A stretch of 64,000 nt of DNA from Adiantum capillus-veneris. Lineage: Eukaryota; Streptophyta; Polypodiopsida; Polypodiales; Pteridaceae. The position numbers and the translations under genes are program-made. The stretch is taken from the NCBI GenBank assembly GCA_014529385.2, contig CM043966.1:103925087-103989086 (forward strand), in the 5' to 3' direction. The first letter of the stretch is position 1; every line of letters starts with the position of its first letter. Under the pieces are notes generated by a model. That model was not told the origin of the DNA, did no database searches, and saw only the letters and a program-made list of their open reading frames with translations. Shown here in pieces: positions 22,831 to 33,834 of this stretch.

Positions 22831-22854
22831 TGAATCCATAGGGGAAATACCTAC

Positions 22855-22935
22855 ATCCAACCTGCTGAACATTTTCTTCTTAGGTGTACCCTTGGGGGAC
22901 TCGGAAGTTCTTTTTGTAGCATGCATGTGCAAAAA
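22855..22935 (-). pseudogene. Basic mini-exon, copy 1
   Basis: The minus frame ATKRTSESPKGTPKKKMF ends at donor GGAT|GTAGGT (22854). It is closely similar to the mini-exon at 22996-23090. Its acceptor is unclear. The basic PKKKM-type cluster may be a nuclear localisation signal. Confidence 0.4.
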
Positions 22936-22995
22936 ATTCAGAAATTTTACAAGACATAAAACCAATTTTAGAAATGCATGCATGATGCATCTAAC

Positions 22996-23090
22996 TTGTT
23001 TTGATAGGCGACTCTTGCATAGAGATCTTTCCCTTCCTAGGTGTACCCTTGTCAGATTCTGAAGGTCCTTTTGTAGCCTAGTTCTTCATC
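22996..23090 (-). pseudogene. Basic mini-exon, copy 2, possible gene start
   Basis: After acceptor TTTTTTCAG the frame reads MKN, a TAG stop, then ATKGPSESDKGTPRKGK. Copy 1 repeats the ATK--SES-KGTP-K pattern, so the two arose by local duplication. The ATG could be the start of the minus-strand gene of element A. The TAG would be CAG before a C-to-T change. Confidence 0.4.
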
Positions 23091-23355
23091 CTGAAAAAAT
23101 CACAAATGCCACATAGAGACAACATCAATAGTTAAATGCATTCATTCTTGAACCTACATGATGCATTCGTATAAGCATGCACACACAGTTGATAAAATCT
23201 GCATTCATGCTTGAAACTGGATGATGCATTTTTATAAAGCATTCACAAGGGTGATCAATTAGATGTGCACAATGCATATACATTCCAGAAATAAATTCTA
23301 AACTCACACATGCATCATTAATAGTTACAATCCACGATCATCTTGCCACACATTC

Positions 23356-23476
23356 TTTTTTTTTTTTTTTGAAATACCCTCCCCAAGAGAGGGCAGACCA
23401 TATCGCCAGGGGTTGAACCTGGGCCCTTACAAACCCACCCATTCACTTTAACCACTAGGCCAAGCCCCCTTTGGTT
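23356..23476 (-). mobile_element. tRNA-derived SINE with 16-bp target duplication
   Basis: On the minus strand it begins ggggcttggcctagtggtta (RNA polymerase III A box TGGCCTAGTGG, complement of 23452-23462). It carries B box GGTTCAACCCC (complement of 23409-23419) about 35 bp on, then a unique tail and a 15-bp A run. It is flanked by exact copies of atcttgccacacattc at 23340-23355 and 23477-23492, a target-site duplication typical of LINE-mediated insertion. At about 121 bp it is complete, and the intact duplication suggests a young insertion. Confidence 0.93.
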
Positions 23477-24184
23477 ATCTTGCCACACATTCAGAGACAA
23501 GCATACAACGCTTCTACATCTGCATGAAGCATGTTAAAACATAGATCAATGCTACCTAGGAAAACCAACCACATTCAAATTTAACCAACATTCGAGATAG
23601 AATGCTTCAAGCTACATGATGCCACATACCTGTTGGTTGCTGCTACAGGGGATTTTTATCAAAGTTGATGACCAGCCCAGCAAAAAGTACTCCTCTTGAA
23701 TTTGCTTGCTATTGTTGTGATGTTGTTGGTTGTTGCTTCGGCTAGCAGAGAAATTCAAAGGAGGGAGAAAAGAGGGAATCAAAAACCTAAATGGCGTGGG
23801 CGAGACAGAGAGAGGGGGGAGGAACGAGCGAGACAGAGAGGGAGGGACGAGACTCGAGAGAATATTTGCAGTAAGTGCTTGAAAGTACCTTGAGGTGATC
23901 ATTAACCACTAAGTGCTTGCACTTAGTACACGTCAAATTTTAACCCTTTTTTTTCCATAAATTTTGAATTTAATCCCACTGTTTTAAATGCCTAAACCAC
24001 CCATTTTCTCAACCCCAAAAACCATATACTATATAGTGGCAAAAGCGGTCCACCTATACATGCTTTCACCCTTGTACATGATCTGAGTATATCAACAATC
24101 CTCCTCATGTTATGGTCTCTTTAAGACCTTGAAGATTACAAAACATGTGATGTATGTATTTTTTTTAAACTTAACATTGTCATT

Positions 24185-24187
<3 letters not shown>

Positions 24188-24248
<61 letters not shown>

Positions 24249-24278
24249 GTAAATTTAAATTAAGAGACACACACACCG

Positions 24279-24345
<67 letters not shown>
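24188..24345. repeat. Compound GA / CA-GT microsatellite
   Basis: (GA)n 24188-24246, then ggtgtaaattta, then cacacacaccggggtgtgtgtg (self-complementary), (GT)n to about 24311, (GA)n to 24345, and again ggtgtaaattta. The block (GA)n-ggtgtaaattta is duplicated about 100 bp apart. Confidence 0.93.
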
Positions 24346-24347
<2 letters not shown>

Positions 24348-25169
24348 GTAAATTTATGATGTGGTGAAAATATGATCATAAAATAAGGACAATGATTTGG
24401 TACCATTGCGTATAATTCACATGGATGGATGATCCACTTGAGTAGTTAGAGTGTGAGACCAGATCTTACCAATGGCACTCACATATTTTGGATGTTCTCA
24501 TTCACAATTTTGTCTCTTCTTATGGGTTTAGTGTTAGCAAGATGTCCTTCATTAACAAGCTTGAACTCTTCTTATAGGTTTTCAATATATTGTCGCCAAC
24601 TATTCATGTTGTTTTTTCTTATGAATATTATATTAACCTCACCCCCAGTCAGCCATATAGACACAATGAACATCCTGTCCTATTTGCTTTCGTACATGTA
24701 GCACCAGAGGCCCCCCCAACACACACACACACAAAAAGACCGTGCCGTGCCACGATGAAAAAAAAAGAACCCAAATCTAAGTAAAGGAGGACGGTGAGGA
24801 TGTAGTCCCCTCTATGCCTGCACAAGCGTTTTTATTTACGAGTGCAAAGGCTTAGGGATATACAAAGAAAATCCATTGCTCACGTCGAAGCCTTATTCCT
24901 AGGCATACTACTAAGGCGGTCCGGGGCGGGCAACAAGAAGAGCAACCTCTAGACACCCTTGAAGGCTCCCGTGCTGCTCAATGGGGCTGGGGCACAACAC
25001 AACACAAACCAAAACAACAAACCCACAGCCAAATCCCAACTACACAAGGGGCACCACCTAGTTTAAGAGCGAACTAGGATGCAAAAGAGGAGAATCGTTA
25101 GAGCAACCCACCAATAAGCAAGGAATTTACACTAACCCTAACACCAATGGAACACTCTCACACGCTAAA

Positions 25170-25170
25170 A

Positions 25171-25258
<88 letters not shown>
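25170..25258. repeat. (GA)n microsatellite
   Basis: About 44 uninterrupted GA units, the longest simple repeat in the window. Confidence 0.97.
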
Positions 25259-25260
<2 letters not shown>

Positions 25261-28040
25261 CTCGGGCTGCTTTGAAACGTATCGGCAATGATCAAGCAAA
25301 CACAACTATATATTTAAGAAAGAGAGAGAAAGGGGGAGGGGGTGCTTGTTGCATTAATACCTTCTTACAAATCTATCATGACAAATCAAAGTGAGATTAG
25401 TATTTGTTCAACATAGCTTGCGTAAATTTCACCACAACACATCACAAGAAAAGCCACCCCAATCACTGTCTTAAGGCCAGGGGAGTCCTCTCCACCCTGT
25501 CGCCCTCTTACAATATGTGGGATTTATGGCTAGATTGATGAAAACACCAGAGACAAGCTATCAAGAACTTAAGAAAAAACACCAAGACACTTACGCATCA
25601 TTGTTGTCGATTACTTCACGTTGGAAGGGAGACAAAGTATCCAAGCTTAGTCCAAATCCACCCTCCTTGATTCAGCAAATGTTGGGCTTACACTAGTAGG
25701 AGAAATGATAGATTTCCTACTCTCAATTGAATGATCACTCTCTCTCTTACAATGGCATAGAGTTCCCTTGCTAATCCCCTATTACAACACATGCACATGC
25801 ATAAGACAATGAGCTTCCACTCAAGAGCTCCTTCTAGAGAGGTTGAGCTTGGCTTCTCAAGCTATCGCATAGTGCTCTTTCTTCTCCCCCCCTTTTTGTG
25901 CTAGCTACACCCTCCTTTTATAGCAATTTTGAAGGCTAGGGTTACTCCTCTAACCATGGTTGGGTTAGATTTTCAGCAATTTATCTAATTTCTTTTGCTT
26001 GGAATTATCAAGAAGTTGGTGGGGAAAGAGAGAGGAGAGAAATGGAAGTGATAGGACTTTTCATAGTGGGTTAGTGTTAGTAGAGTTAGTATTAATTTAC
26101 AAATGGAATTGGATATTTACAATGGGAGTATCCATGTAGGATACAAATAAGGAATAAAAACTCTTAAGAGGTAAGAAAAGGTGGATTTCTTACAAGGTTG
26201 ATGCTCCAAGTGTCTTGAGTAGGGCCAATTTTGACGCTTGTTGACGGTCCACTAGCTTTGACGGTACATTTTTCTCCACTCTTGACCTTCCTTGAGAGAC
26301 AAGGTAATTGAAGCTGAGTAATCAACCACCATGATGCTGTCTTTTAAGAGAAGAGGCTGAATTTTGTGGTTTTTTTGATAGATATGGGTAATTTGGAGGA
26401 GGAAAAATGAGACTAGGTGGTCAATTTTGGAATGGAATTGTGTGTGGGAGGTATGAGTTCACCATGGTTTCTCTTATTCTTCAAGGTTGAGGAGAAGGTG
26501 AGTAGGGTGCAGAGAGGAGTGGTGAGAGAGGTGGGGATGATGAGTGGAGAAGTGTGTGTGAAAGAGGAAAATGATAAAGTGGAAGAGAGAGTGTGGCTGC
26601 ATAACATGGGAAAATTGGGGTCCACTAATAAAATCATAGCTCACAGCTCGTAGCTCAAAAAAATATAAAAAAATTTGAGGCAAAAGTTCAGCCCACGAGC
26701 TACAACTTTTGTTTGTATCACCTTTTCAAATTCGGAGAGCAAGTGAACTTTAAAAATTCAGCAAAACCGATCGTTTTTTTCCACTGCACAAGGTCCTTGT
26801 GGGGTCCTTTTTTGGATGATTCTTTTGAATACCTCGAAGAGTGAGCCTTCCATAGTGCATGTATGCATGCCACCTACCCTTGACCTTATTTGGTAGGTCT
26901 GTAATTGAAGATATTGTTGAGATCATGATATAAGTGAATAGTACAACTAAGAAAATCAAATATTGAGGGGTCTAAAAAATATGAACATGTCAAATATAAA
27001 TAATATAAGTGGAAAAAATATAAAGGGGTCAAAAGAGATCTCTCTCATTATGAGGCTACCATAAAAAGATAAATATTTTTGGTAGTCTAAACAAAATAGA
27101 TGTAGGAAGGGAAAAATCACAATAGTGAAAAATATACACATAAATAAAACTAGTTTTTTTGGATTTTTGTTGGGGTGGAGTTACACCAAATATAAGAGAA
27201 GCTTGCATGAAATTATTTTTATATGAATAAAGAGTATGCAAAATGATAAGAAAAAATATGGTAATGGTGAGTCAATGTACATAGCATAAATAACACACCA
27301 TAGGTAGAAATATTTAAATAAATACCACAATAATTATGAAAAATCCTTTTATTTAGGCCCTATATACAATGAAATATTTACACACAAATGGGCCATAATA
27401 TACTTATAATTTTTATTATTTTTTATTTTTTTGGCTCAACTAGCCCAGTGACTAGCTAGCTGAGGGTTTTAAAGAAAATATGGGAAAAGTCCCGTGACTC
27501 ACGCACGCCTATGTACAGTGAAATGGTAGGGATAGCCACAGTGTTTAGGTGATTTTGGTAGGGTGAGGTAACTCACTGTGGCAATTACAAAGAGCCGAAA
27601 AATGGCTATTTCTACAAAAGCACCCTTAGATAGGTATGACAGCTCTGCCATTGCAATGTTGCCAATCTGCCTTTACTTGAGATAATGTGAGGTTTCTTAC
27701 AATAATCCAAATCAATTTACATCTCTTTTTGGTTAACCTTAGTACCCAATTAGTTTGTCATACTCTCGATCTTACAAGAGTTCCAATAGCTTGCCAGCAA
27801 AGGACTAATGCAGCAACCCACCACATCCTTATGCTTCGAATGACTAGTTAGGTCAAGTTTGAGCTAGCCTTTGAATGACTGGGTAGGTCAAGGAAGAGTT
27901 AAACCTACCCAACAATTCTTTCCTCGAAAGGAAGAGGTTCTCTTTTCCAATTCACTGCATCTAGCATTGGGCCTTTTGCTCAAGGAATAGTAGGAGGTTG
28001 GTTAAGTCTTGAAGAATGAACCAAATATGGAAAGGACGAA

Positions 28041-28466
28041 AGATGTTTTTAGTGTCATACTAAAGGTCACATGAAAAGGGATTGCCCTGAGAAAGCACCC
28101 AAAGAACCCACAAAACCCACATCTTCTGTAAGTGTTGTAAATGTAAAAACTAATGTGTCCCAAGTTTCTAATGATCATCTAGATGAGTCTCTCATCAAGT
28201 GTTACGATCATGTGAATGGTCATTGCATTGTGATCTTGTTTGATCCAGGCAGTATGCACGATGTGATTATTAATTCTCTTATGGAGAGTGCACATTTAGA
28301 AGCTATTCCAATGGATCCCATTGTGGTCTTTGGATTTTCTCTTGACATGCACTTCTCACTTATGCATGAATGTCCCAATGTGACAGTCTCAATTCAAAGC
28401 ATAGGGTTTTGTATTAAGTTTGTCGTCTCTCGTATGTCTAGATGTGATATAAATTTTGGCGTATAG
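28041..28466 (+). pseudogene. Ty3/gypsy-like gag zinc knuckle and protease remnant
   Basis: From 28041 the frame reads RCF*CHTKGHMKRDCPEKA: a C-x2-C-x4-H-x4-C knuckle (Cys 28044, 28053) interrupted by TAG at 28050, followed by a Thr/Ser/Val linker. Then comes VILFDPGSMHDVIINSLM, which aligns with the retroviral-type aspartic protease start (normally D-T/S-G-S/A); here Pro replaces Thr. The downstream hydrophobic part up to 28466 fits the protease fold. No convincing RT follows, so this is a fragment. Confidence 0.7.
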
Positions 28467-28470
28467 TGGT

Positions 28471-29398
28471 TTAAAAGTTTTGATCCACGAGTTAGCTGGA
28501 AAGAAAACATTGTCTCTCACGCGGTCAAAGGTGCCTCTCTAGTGGTTATTTGGTGTGAGAAGAATATTCCTTCTTTATCATTAATCTCTCACTCTCATGT
28601 CCCACAGTCTGAAAAGGAATCGGTCATTGCATAATAAGGAACCCCTCTCTATCATTCCTTCTCTACAACTTGATAAGCATTTTTTCATGATAGAGATTTG
28701 ATTGTCGTAAGGATCATCAAAGCCTTCAAGTGACACCAGTCTATACCGAGTACAACTTGGAGTGATCGTCAAGCTAGATGGTTCCATTATTGTGAGCAGT
28801 TTGGTGGTTTGATTGGTTATGTTCCTAGCAAAGCTCACCCCATTGCAGATACAATCGATCACGAAGGACCGATCTTGGCTCTCGAGTCGAGGTCCATAGT
28901 ATGCATTCACAAAGTACCTTTTGTTTGCATGAAAAGTCAATATGCATTTTTTGAGTCTCTCATTCGTGACATCCCATTTTTTTATCACCATCTTTGTGTT
29001 ACCTTCTCATTGGAAAGCCATATTGCATGATACACATGATTCACTCACGGATGAGCATAGAAGCATGAAGAACACTCTAGGAAACATAGGAAGTTTTCAT
29101 TGAAGGAATACATGATGTTTCACCATTGTAGTTCATGTCACTACATCTTGCATGTTTATTCCTTGGCAAGACACAATCACCGCAAAATCATTAGCACGAT
29201 TGTTTATCAAGCACTGGTATTCCCTTTGTGGTTTACCACAATCAAAAGTTTTATGTAATGGAAATGGCCTATGAACTTAGAGAATAGCGGAATTAAGAGA
29301 ATTAGAGTGAGCAACTTTGAGAGCATAGATGGTGGACTTAATTGGTAGTAGCAACTTAATCATAACACTTAATTAACTAGGCATGAGCAATACCTTTG

Positions 29399-29445
<47 letters not shown>

Positions 29446-30300
29446 AGAATATGACAATAGATGAGGACCGGATTTATGTGGAGCCCGTCCCCTCTCCAAA
29501 AGGCATTTGTATTATAGATTCTCTCATTAAGAGAGACTTGGTACAATACAATCTTTGTGTTCCTTGAGACCTCTTTGACATTATGGAGATGGAAGCTTCA
29601 TATACCAAGCTTTTGCATAATATCAACAATCAATCTTATCTTGAAAACAATCAAGAAATCGTGAACATCATTAGTCTTTGTGTTCCCTAAATCATTTGAG
29701 TGCATGAATATGTACACTTTTATGCATCAACTTGTGCCTAAAGCAGCAATTAATCTACCTTGCAATACAATTAATCTACTTGCATTAAGTAATTGATCTA
29801 CTTGCAATAAACCATTAGCCTTCTTGTAATAAGCATAATATGCACTTTGTAGAAAGAATAAACTATCCCAAGCCTCAGTCACAAGACCTCAAACACCTTC
29901 GAAGGTGGAGAGAGCTAGTAGGGAATGAGGGTAGGGAAGAGGAAGAAGAAGTATTCCATAGGAGAAAGAAATAATTCCTCACTTATCAACACTCTTCTTG
30001 CTAAGCATACATAATAGCATAGTAATGAAGATGGAAAGCTTAAGCATTGAAGACCATATTAGGTAAAGTGGGAAAATCCCAATTCCCAGGTTGGACAACT
30101 TTCAATATATCATGTATAAAATATAGAGATTTTGTCAAAAATTTGAGTTTTCTTTAGGTCTCATTCCACTTTATGCACATACAATACACAATGAAAAAAA
30201 CTAAAATATCATGGTTTCAATCAATTGGATTATTAGGAGAGGAGTATATTGCATCCATTATCGTTGTCTATGTTCTACTGTCCTACCTACAACTTATCTC
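28471..30300. other. Intergenic, no gene recognised
   Basis: Possibly further decayed retroelement DNA after the gag-protease remnant, but no RT, integrase or LTR could be identified. Includes the GA tract at 29400-29440. Confidence 0.4.
29400..29440. repeat. (GA)n microsatellite
   Basis: About 20 GA units. Confidence 0.95.
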
Positions 30301-30589
30301 AACATGGAGAGCTTGGTTTCTAGGTCCACCACTTGTCCAAGTTAATGTAAAAGTGACTCAAGGTTCACAACTTGTGAAAGCAAGGATCCATTGAGGAATA
30401 CAATCCACCTGGCTATTTTTCCTTAATTTATTGCATGTGACATTTAAGCAAGGTCCACTTCTAATCTATAACTTCTTAATTTGAGGCATGGGGCATACAT
30501 AAAATATGTAGCATATGCTCTATTGCCTCATAGGAAGGTTGGTTTCAAGGTGCACTTATCCATGCTAGCCTATCTTGGAGAAATGATGG

Positions 30590-32010
30590 AGCTTGCTTCT
30601 CTCCTTGTTTCAATGGAGACTAGCTTGGACAAGTGGTGGACCTTTGCTTCTCTCTATGTTTCAATAGAGTTAGCTTGGACAAGTGGTGGACCTTTGCTTC
30701 TCTCTATGTTTCAATAGAGTTAGCTTGGACAAGTGGTGATCTTGGAACAAAACCCCCATGTAAAACATATCATGGATATTCCAAGTGATTAGAAAGATTA
30801 CCATTTAAGATATAACCTTATAGGTTGGACAACTAGATCTTGGCTTGGAGAAATGGTGGACCTTTGATTCTCTCCATGTTTCAATGGAGTCTATCTTGGA
30901 GAAATGGTGGAGCTTGCTTCTGTCCATGTTTCAATGGAGCCTAGCTTGAATAGTTGGTGGACCTTTGCTTCTCTCTATGTTTCAATAGAGTTAGCTTAGA
31001 CACGTGGTGGATCTTCAAAATAAACCAACTACTATAAATGTTGCCTAGCTTGGACAAGTGGTGGAGTGTTTCTCTACTCCATGTTTCAATGGATCTTAGC
31101 TTGGACAAGTGTTGGACCTTAAAACAAAAACCCCATGTACAACATAGAATGGATTTTCTAGATTTCAATGGAGTCTAGATTTAACAAATGGTGGAGCTTG
31201 TCTTCATCCATGTTTCAATGAAACTAGCTTGGACAAGTGGTGGACCTTGTAACAAACCCTCCCATGTACAACATATCATTGGTTTTCTAAGTGATGGGAA
31301 GGAATACCATTCAAGATATAAACTTATAGCTTGGATAAGTAGTTGACTTTAAAACCAAATTCATCATAATACAATGAAATACAGGTCAGCCAATTCCTAA
31401 ATCTTGAGACCAAACCTCCCATGCTATTAGAGATAATATATTGGATAAGTGGTGGACCTTCTATTATTTTCCCATGCCTAGTTTAGACAACCGGTACACT
31501 TCGCAGCTATAAAGGTTGGACGAGTTGTGGAGCCTTGTTTCTATCCATGTTTTAATGGATCCTAGCTTGGACAAGTGGTGGACCTTGGAAAAAAGCTTTC
31601 ATGTACAACATATATGAGGTTTTCCATGTTTTAATGGAACCTATCTTGGACAAATGGTGAAGCTTTCTTCTCTCCATGTTGATTTTGGAACTACCTTAGA
31701 CAAGTGGTGGAGCTTTTCTTTTCTACTCTTCATAATACAATGAAGTATATGTTGGTTACATGGTGAATCTTAAGGCCAAACCTCCCATTTTACTAGAGAT
31801 GATAGGTTGGACAAGTGGATCAACCTTCTATCATTTCTCCATGACTATATTGGACAATTAGTAGACATAACATCTCTCTATGTTGTCTAGAGATGAGCTT
31901 GGACAAGTGATGGACCCTGCTTCTCTCTTCCCTTGGTTTACTAGTTTGAAGACTCAGTATATATACTTTCTTAGATCTAGCTTGAACAAGTGGTGGACCT
32001 TGCATCCACA
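30590..32010 (+). repeat. Tandem array, left part (plus orientation)
   Basis: Repeats of about 50-60 bp with the core gcttggacaagtggtggacc, followed by variable tails such as tctctccatgtttcaatgga. It lies downstream (3') of the FCP1-like exon at 32768-33543. Copies are more diverged than in the 46-57 kb array. Confidence 0.85.
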
Positions 32011-32767
32011 ATCTTAATTCAGTACAAAAAAGTATATGAAAAAATAACATAGGAATCTTGGTTTGAAGGTCAAGCAATTAGGTTCCAAATGCACATAATA
32101 ATATATTTTCCACCCATATTAAAAGAAAATTAAATATGTTATTACCAAATTGACAAAGGTAACGTCCAAGAATTATATCTTTCCATCTTGTCAGATCTAA
32201 ATCTTCATCAAGGCGACATGCATGTATACATCAACTTTCAAGCCATTCAAGAATACATGCACTTAGATTCCATAGTTTTGTTTTCAAAGTCTTTTAGGTT
32301 CTAAAACTCTTTCACATAAAGTATGTAATGACAAAATTCTTGAAGCAAACATTTGTGCCCAAGAAAAAGATCCCTCTCACATATTTAAAGTCCATGAATT
32401 CTCTGATCCACACTTACAAGTTTTATTTTGACATCAAACATCAATTCTTTCATAGTTCCAAATAAATGCAACCTCGATATGAATTGACAAAAAATGAATT
32501 TCTTTTACTATATGACCCAACATAGGCCCCAATCAAATAAAAAATGAGTCCCCAAAAATTTGGGTGCACTCTAGCAATACATCAGAGTCCCCTTACAATA
32601 GGATGCACTCCAATAGTACATTGAAGTCCCCTTAGAGTAGGGTGCACTCCATTCAAGTGTTCATAAAATTGACACACCTTTAAAAAAAAAAAAAAGACTA
32701 TATCAAATTATACAAATGTTGAAAGATACACACTAGAATAAAAAAAGCATCTTATAGCCATATTTAT

Positions 32768-33543
32768 TCAATGCTTTCGTGTTGACAAGTACACACCAAG
32801 GACATAATTTGTCTCAGAATCACTATATTGATTTACAATTGTGTTGTATGTATAGACTCTCTTATCTCTTGCATATAACCATCCTACCAACCATGGAATT
32901 ATGGTTCTCTGCAAGAAGTTTTGAAGTTGCTCGGAAGTTTGCCTCCACATCTTTGGAAATATAAGATATGTCCCTGGCATGTTCCACATCACCCTATATG
33001 GAGTGTCATCAAAAATTAAGGTATTGTTTGCATCCAAATCCTCAAATATCTTCCAAATATCACTCAGATTTTTGTGATAAACCCTTGTAAATCCTAACAT
33101 GATATTTGGATTTTGGCAATTTTTGTTACTCATAAACACCTTGAACTTGGTATACTGCTCAGGAAAACACTTTTGTGTGATGCGTTGCACCCTTGTTAAG
33201 TTATAGCAACTCCATATCCATAGCTCAAAGTATTCAGCACAAAAATCCAAAAAACTTTGTGCGTCTGGTCGCACCACATGATAAACTTCATCTTTGTCCT
33301 CCACAAGTCGCATGTGTTGAGCCCAAGATGGCATAGAATCTCCATGTTTCATTTCAACTGTCTTGAGAAGTAACCCCTCTAGATCCAAGATAAGTACTCT
33401 TTTGATGTCCTTGAAAGCAAGTGGTAGGTGATAAGGAGGTGATTCATTCCTTGGACAAGGTCTTGGAGGAGGTTGGATGGGTAATTCAATAGTTTTCTTC
33501 AATTTATGCCAGCATATAGCCAATCCATTTTTCTGTAATGGTT
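32768..33543 (-). CDS. FCP1-like phosphatase, variant motif DLEGL (3' exon)
   Basis: Minus-strand exon with acceptor TTTAATTTCAG at 33544; the frame opens in the second codon position and runs to a stop at 32768, so earlier exons exist. The product, about 258 residues, has the HAD/FCP1 core: RVLILDLEGLLLKT (Asp 33385-33383, Glu 33379-33377), DFCAEYFELWIWSCYN (the WS-block of motif II), and LIFDDTPYRVMWNMPGTYL (motif IV, both Asp kept). The second Asp of D-x-D is Glu and the Thr/Val after Gly is Leu. The nucleophile remains but the general acid is altered, so phosphatase activity is doubtful. No stop or frameshift was seen in the exon. The upstream intron runs into the 33.8-37.7 kb array. Confidence 0.7.
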
Positions 33544-33834
33544 CTGAAATTAAAGAACAAGAACACTTAATGCAAACACAACAATAGACATGAGTTTTAC
33601 ATTGTCTACCCTAAGGTTTTATTTGATACCAAAATCCATCTATGATCTACTCATTAATAGAAAGAAAGTCAAATTAAAATCCTGACTCTTTTTTATGCTA
33701 CACTCTCTCTTAGTCTCAATACCACGGAGTTCAACTAGACTTAAGTCAACTAATAACTACTACTTGTTGTTAAAGGTATTCTTGAAGTGTATAAGGCTTA
33801 ACCAATGCTCTAGTGTAGAATGGGTATTTAGGTC

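Larger units (their letters stand above)
12480..23100. mobile_element. Candidate large DNA transposon-like element A (dead)
   Basis: A unit of convergent genes: a plus-strand nuclease-like pseudogene (12899-17756) and minus-strand genes (23090-18123) encoding basic mini-exons, a coiled-coil/RING-like protein and an FCP1-like phosphatase. All long introns, and the gap between the convergent ends, carry repeats of CAAGTGGTG/CACCACTT. The same core dominates element B from 30 kb on, where FCP1-like genes and another nuclease-like gene also occur. The boundaries given are those of the coding and repeat content; I could not find terminal inverted repeats or a target duplication. That this is one mobile unit is inference. 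Confidence 0.45.
23493..28030. other. Intergenic with microsatellites, no gene recognised
   Basis: It contains several GA, GT and CA microsatellites and AT-rich DNA. Short open frames (for example 26413-26683 and 26956-27241 minus) have no domains and follow base composition. I found no tRNA, LTR pair or exon chain that I could support. Confidence 0.45.

Noticed and set aside
23356-23476. Genuine tRNA gene
   Set aside because: A and B boxes are present, but there is no acceptor stem or cloverleaf. A poly-A tail and target duplication make it a SINE.
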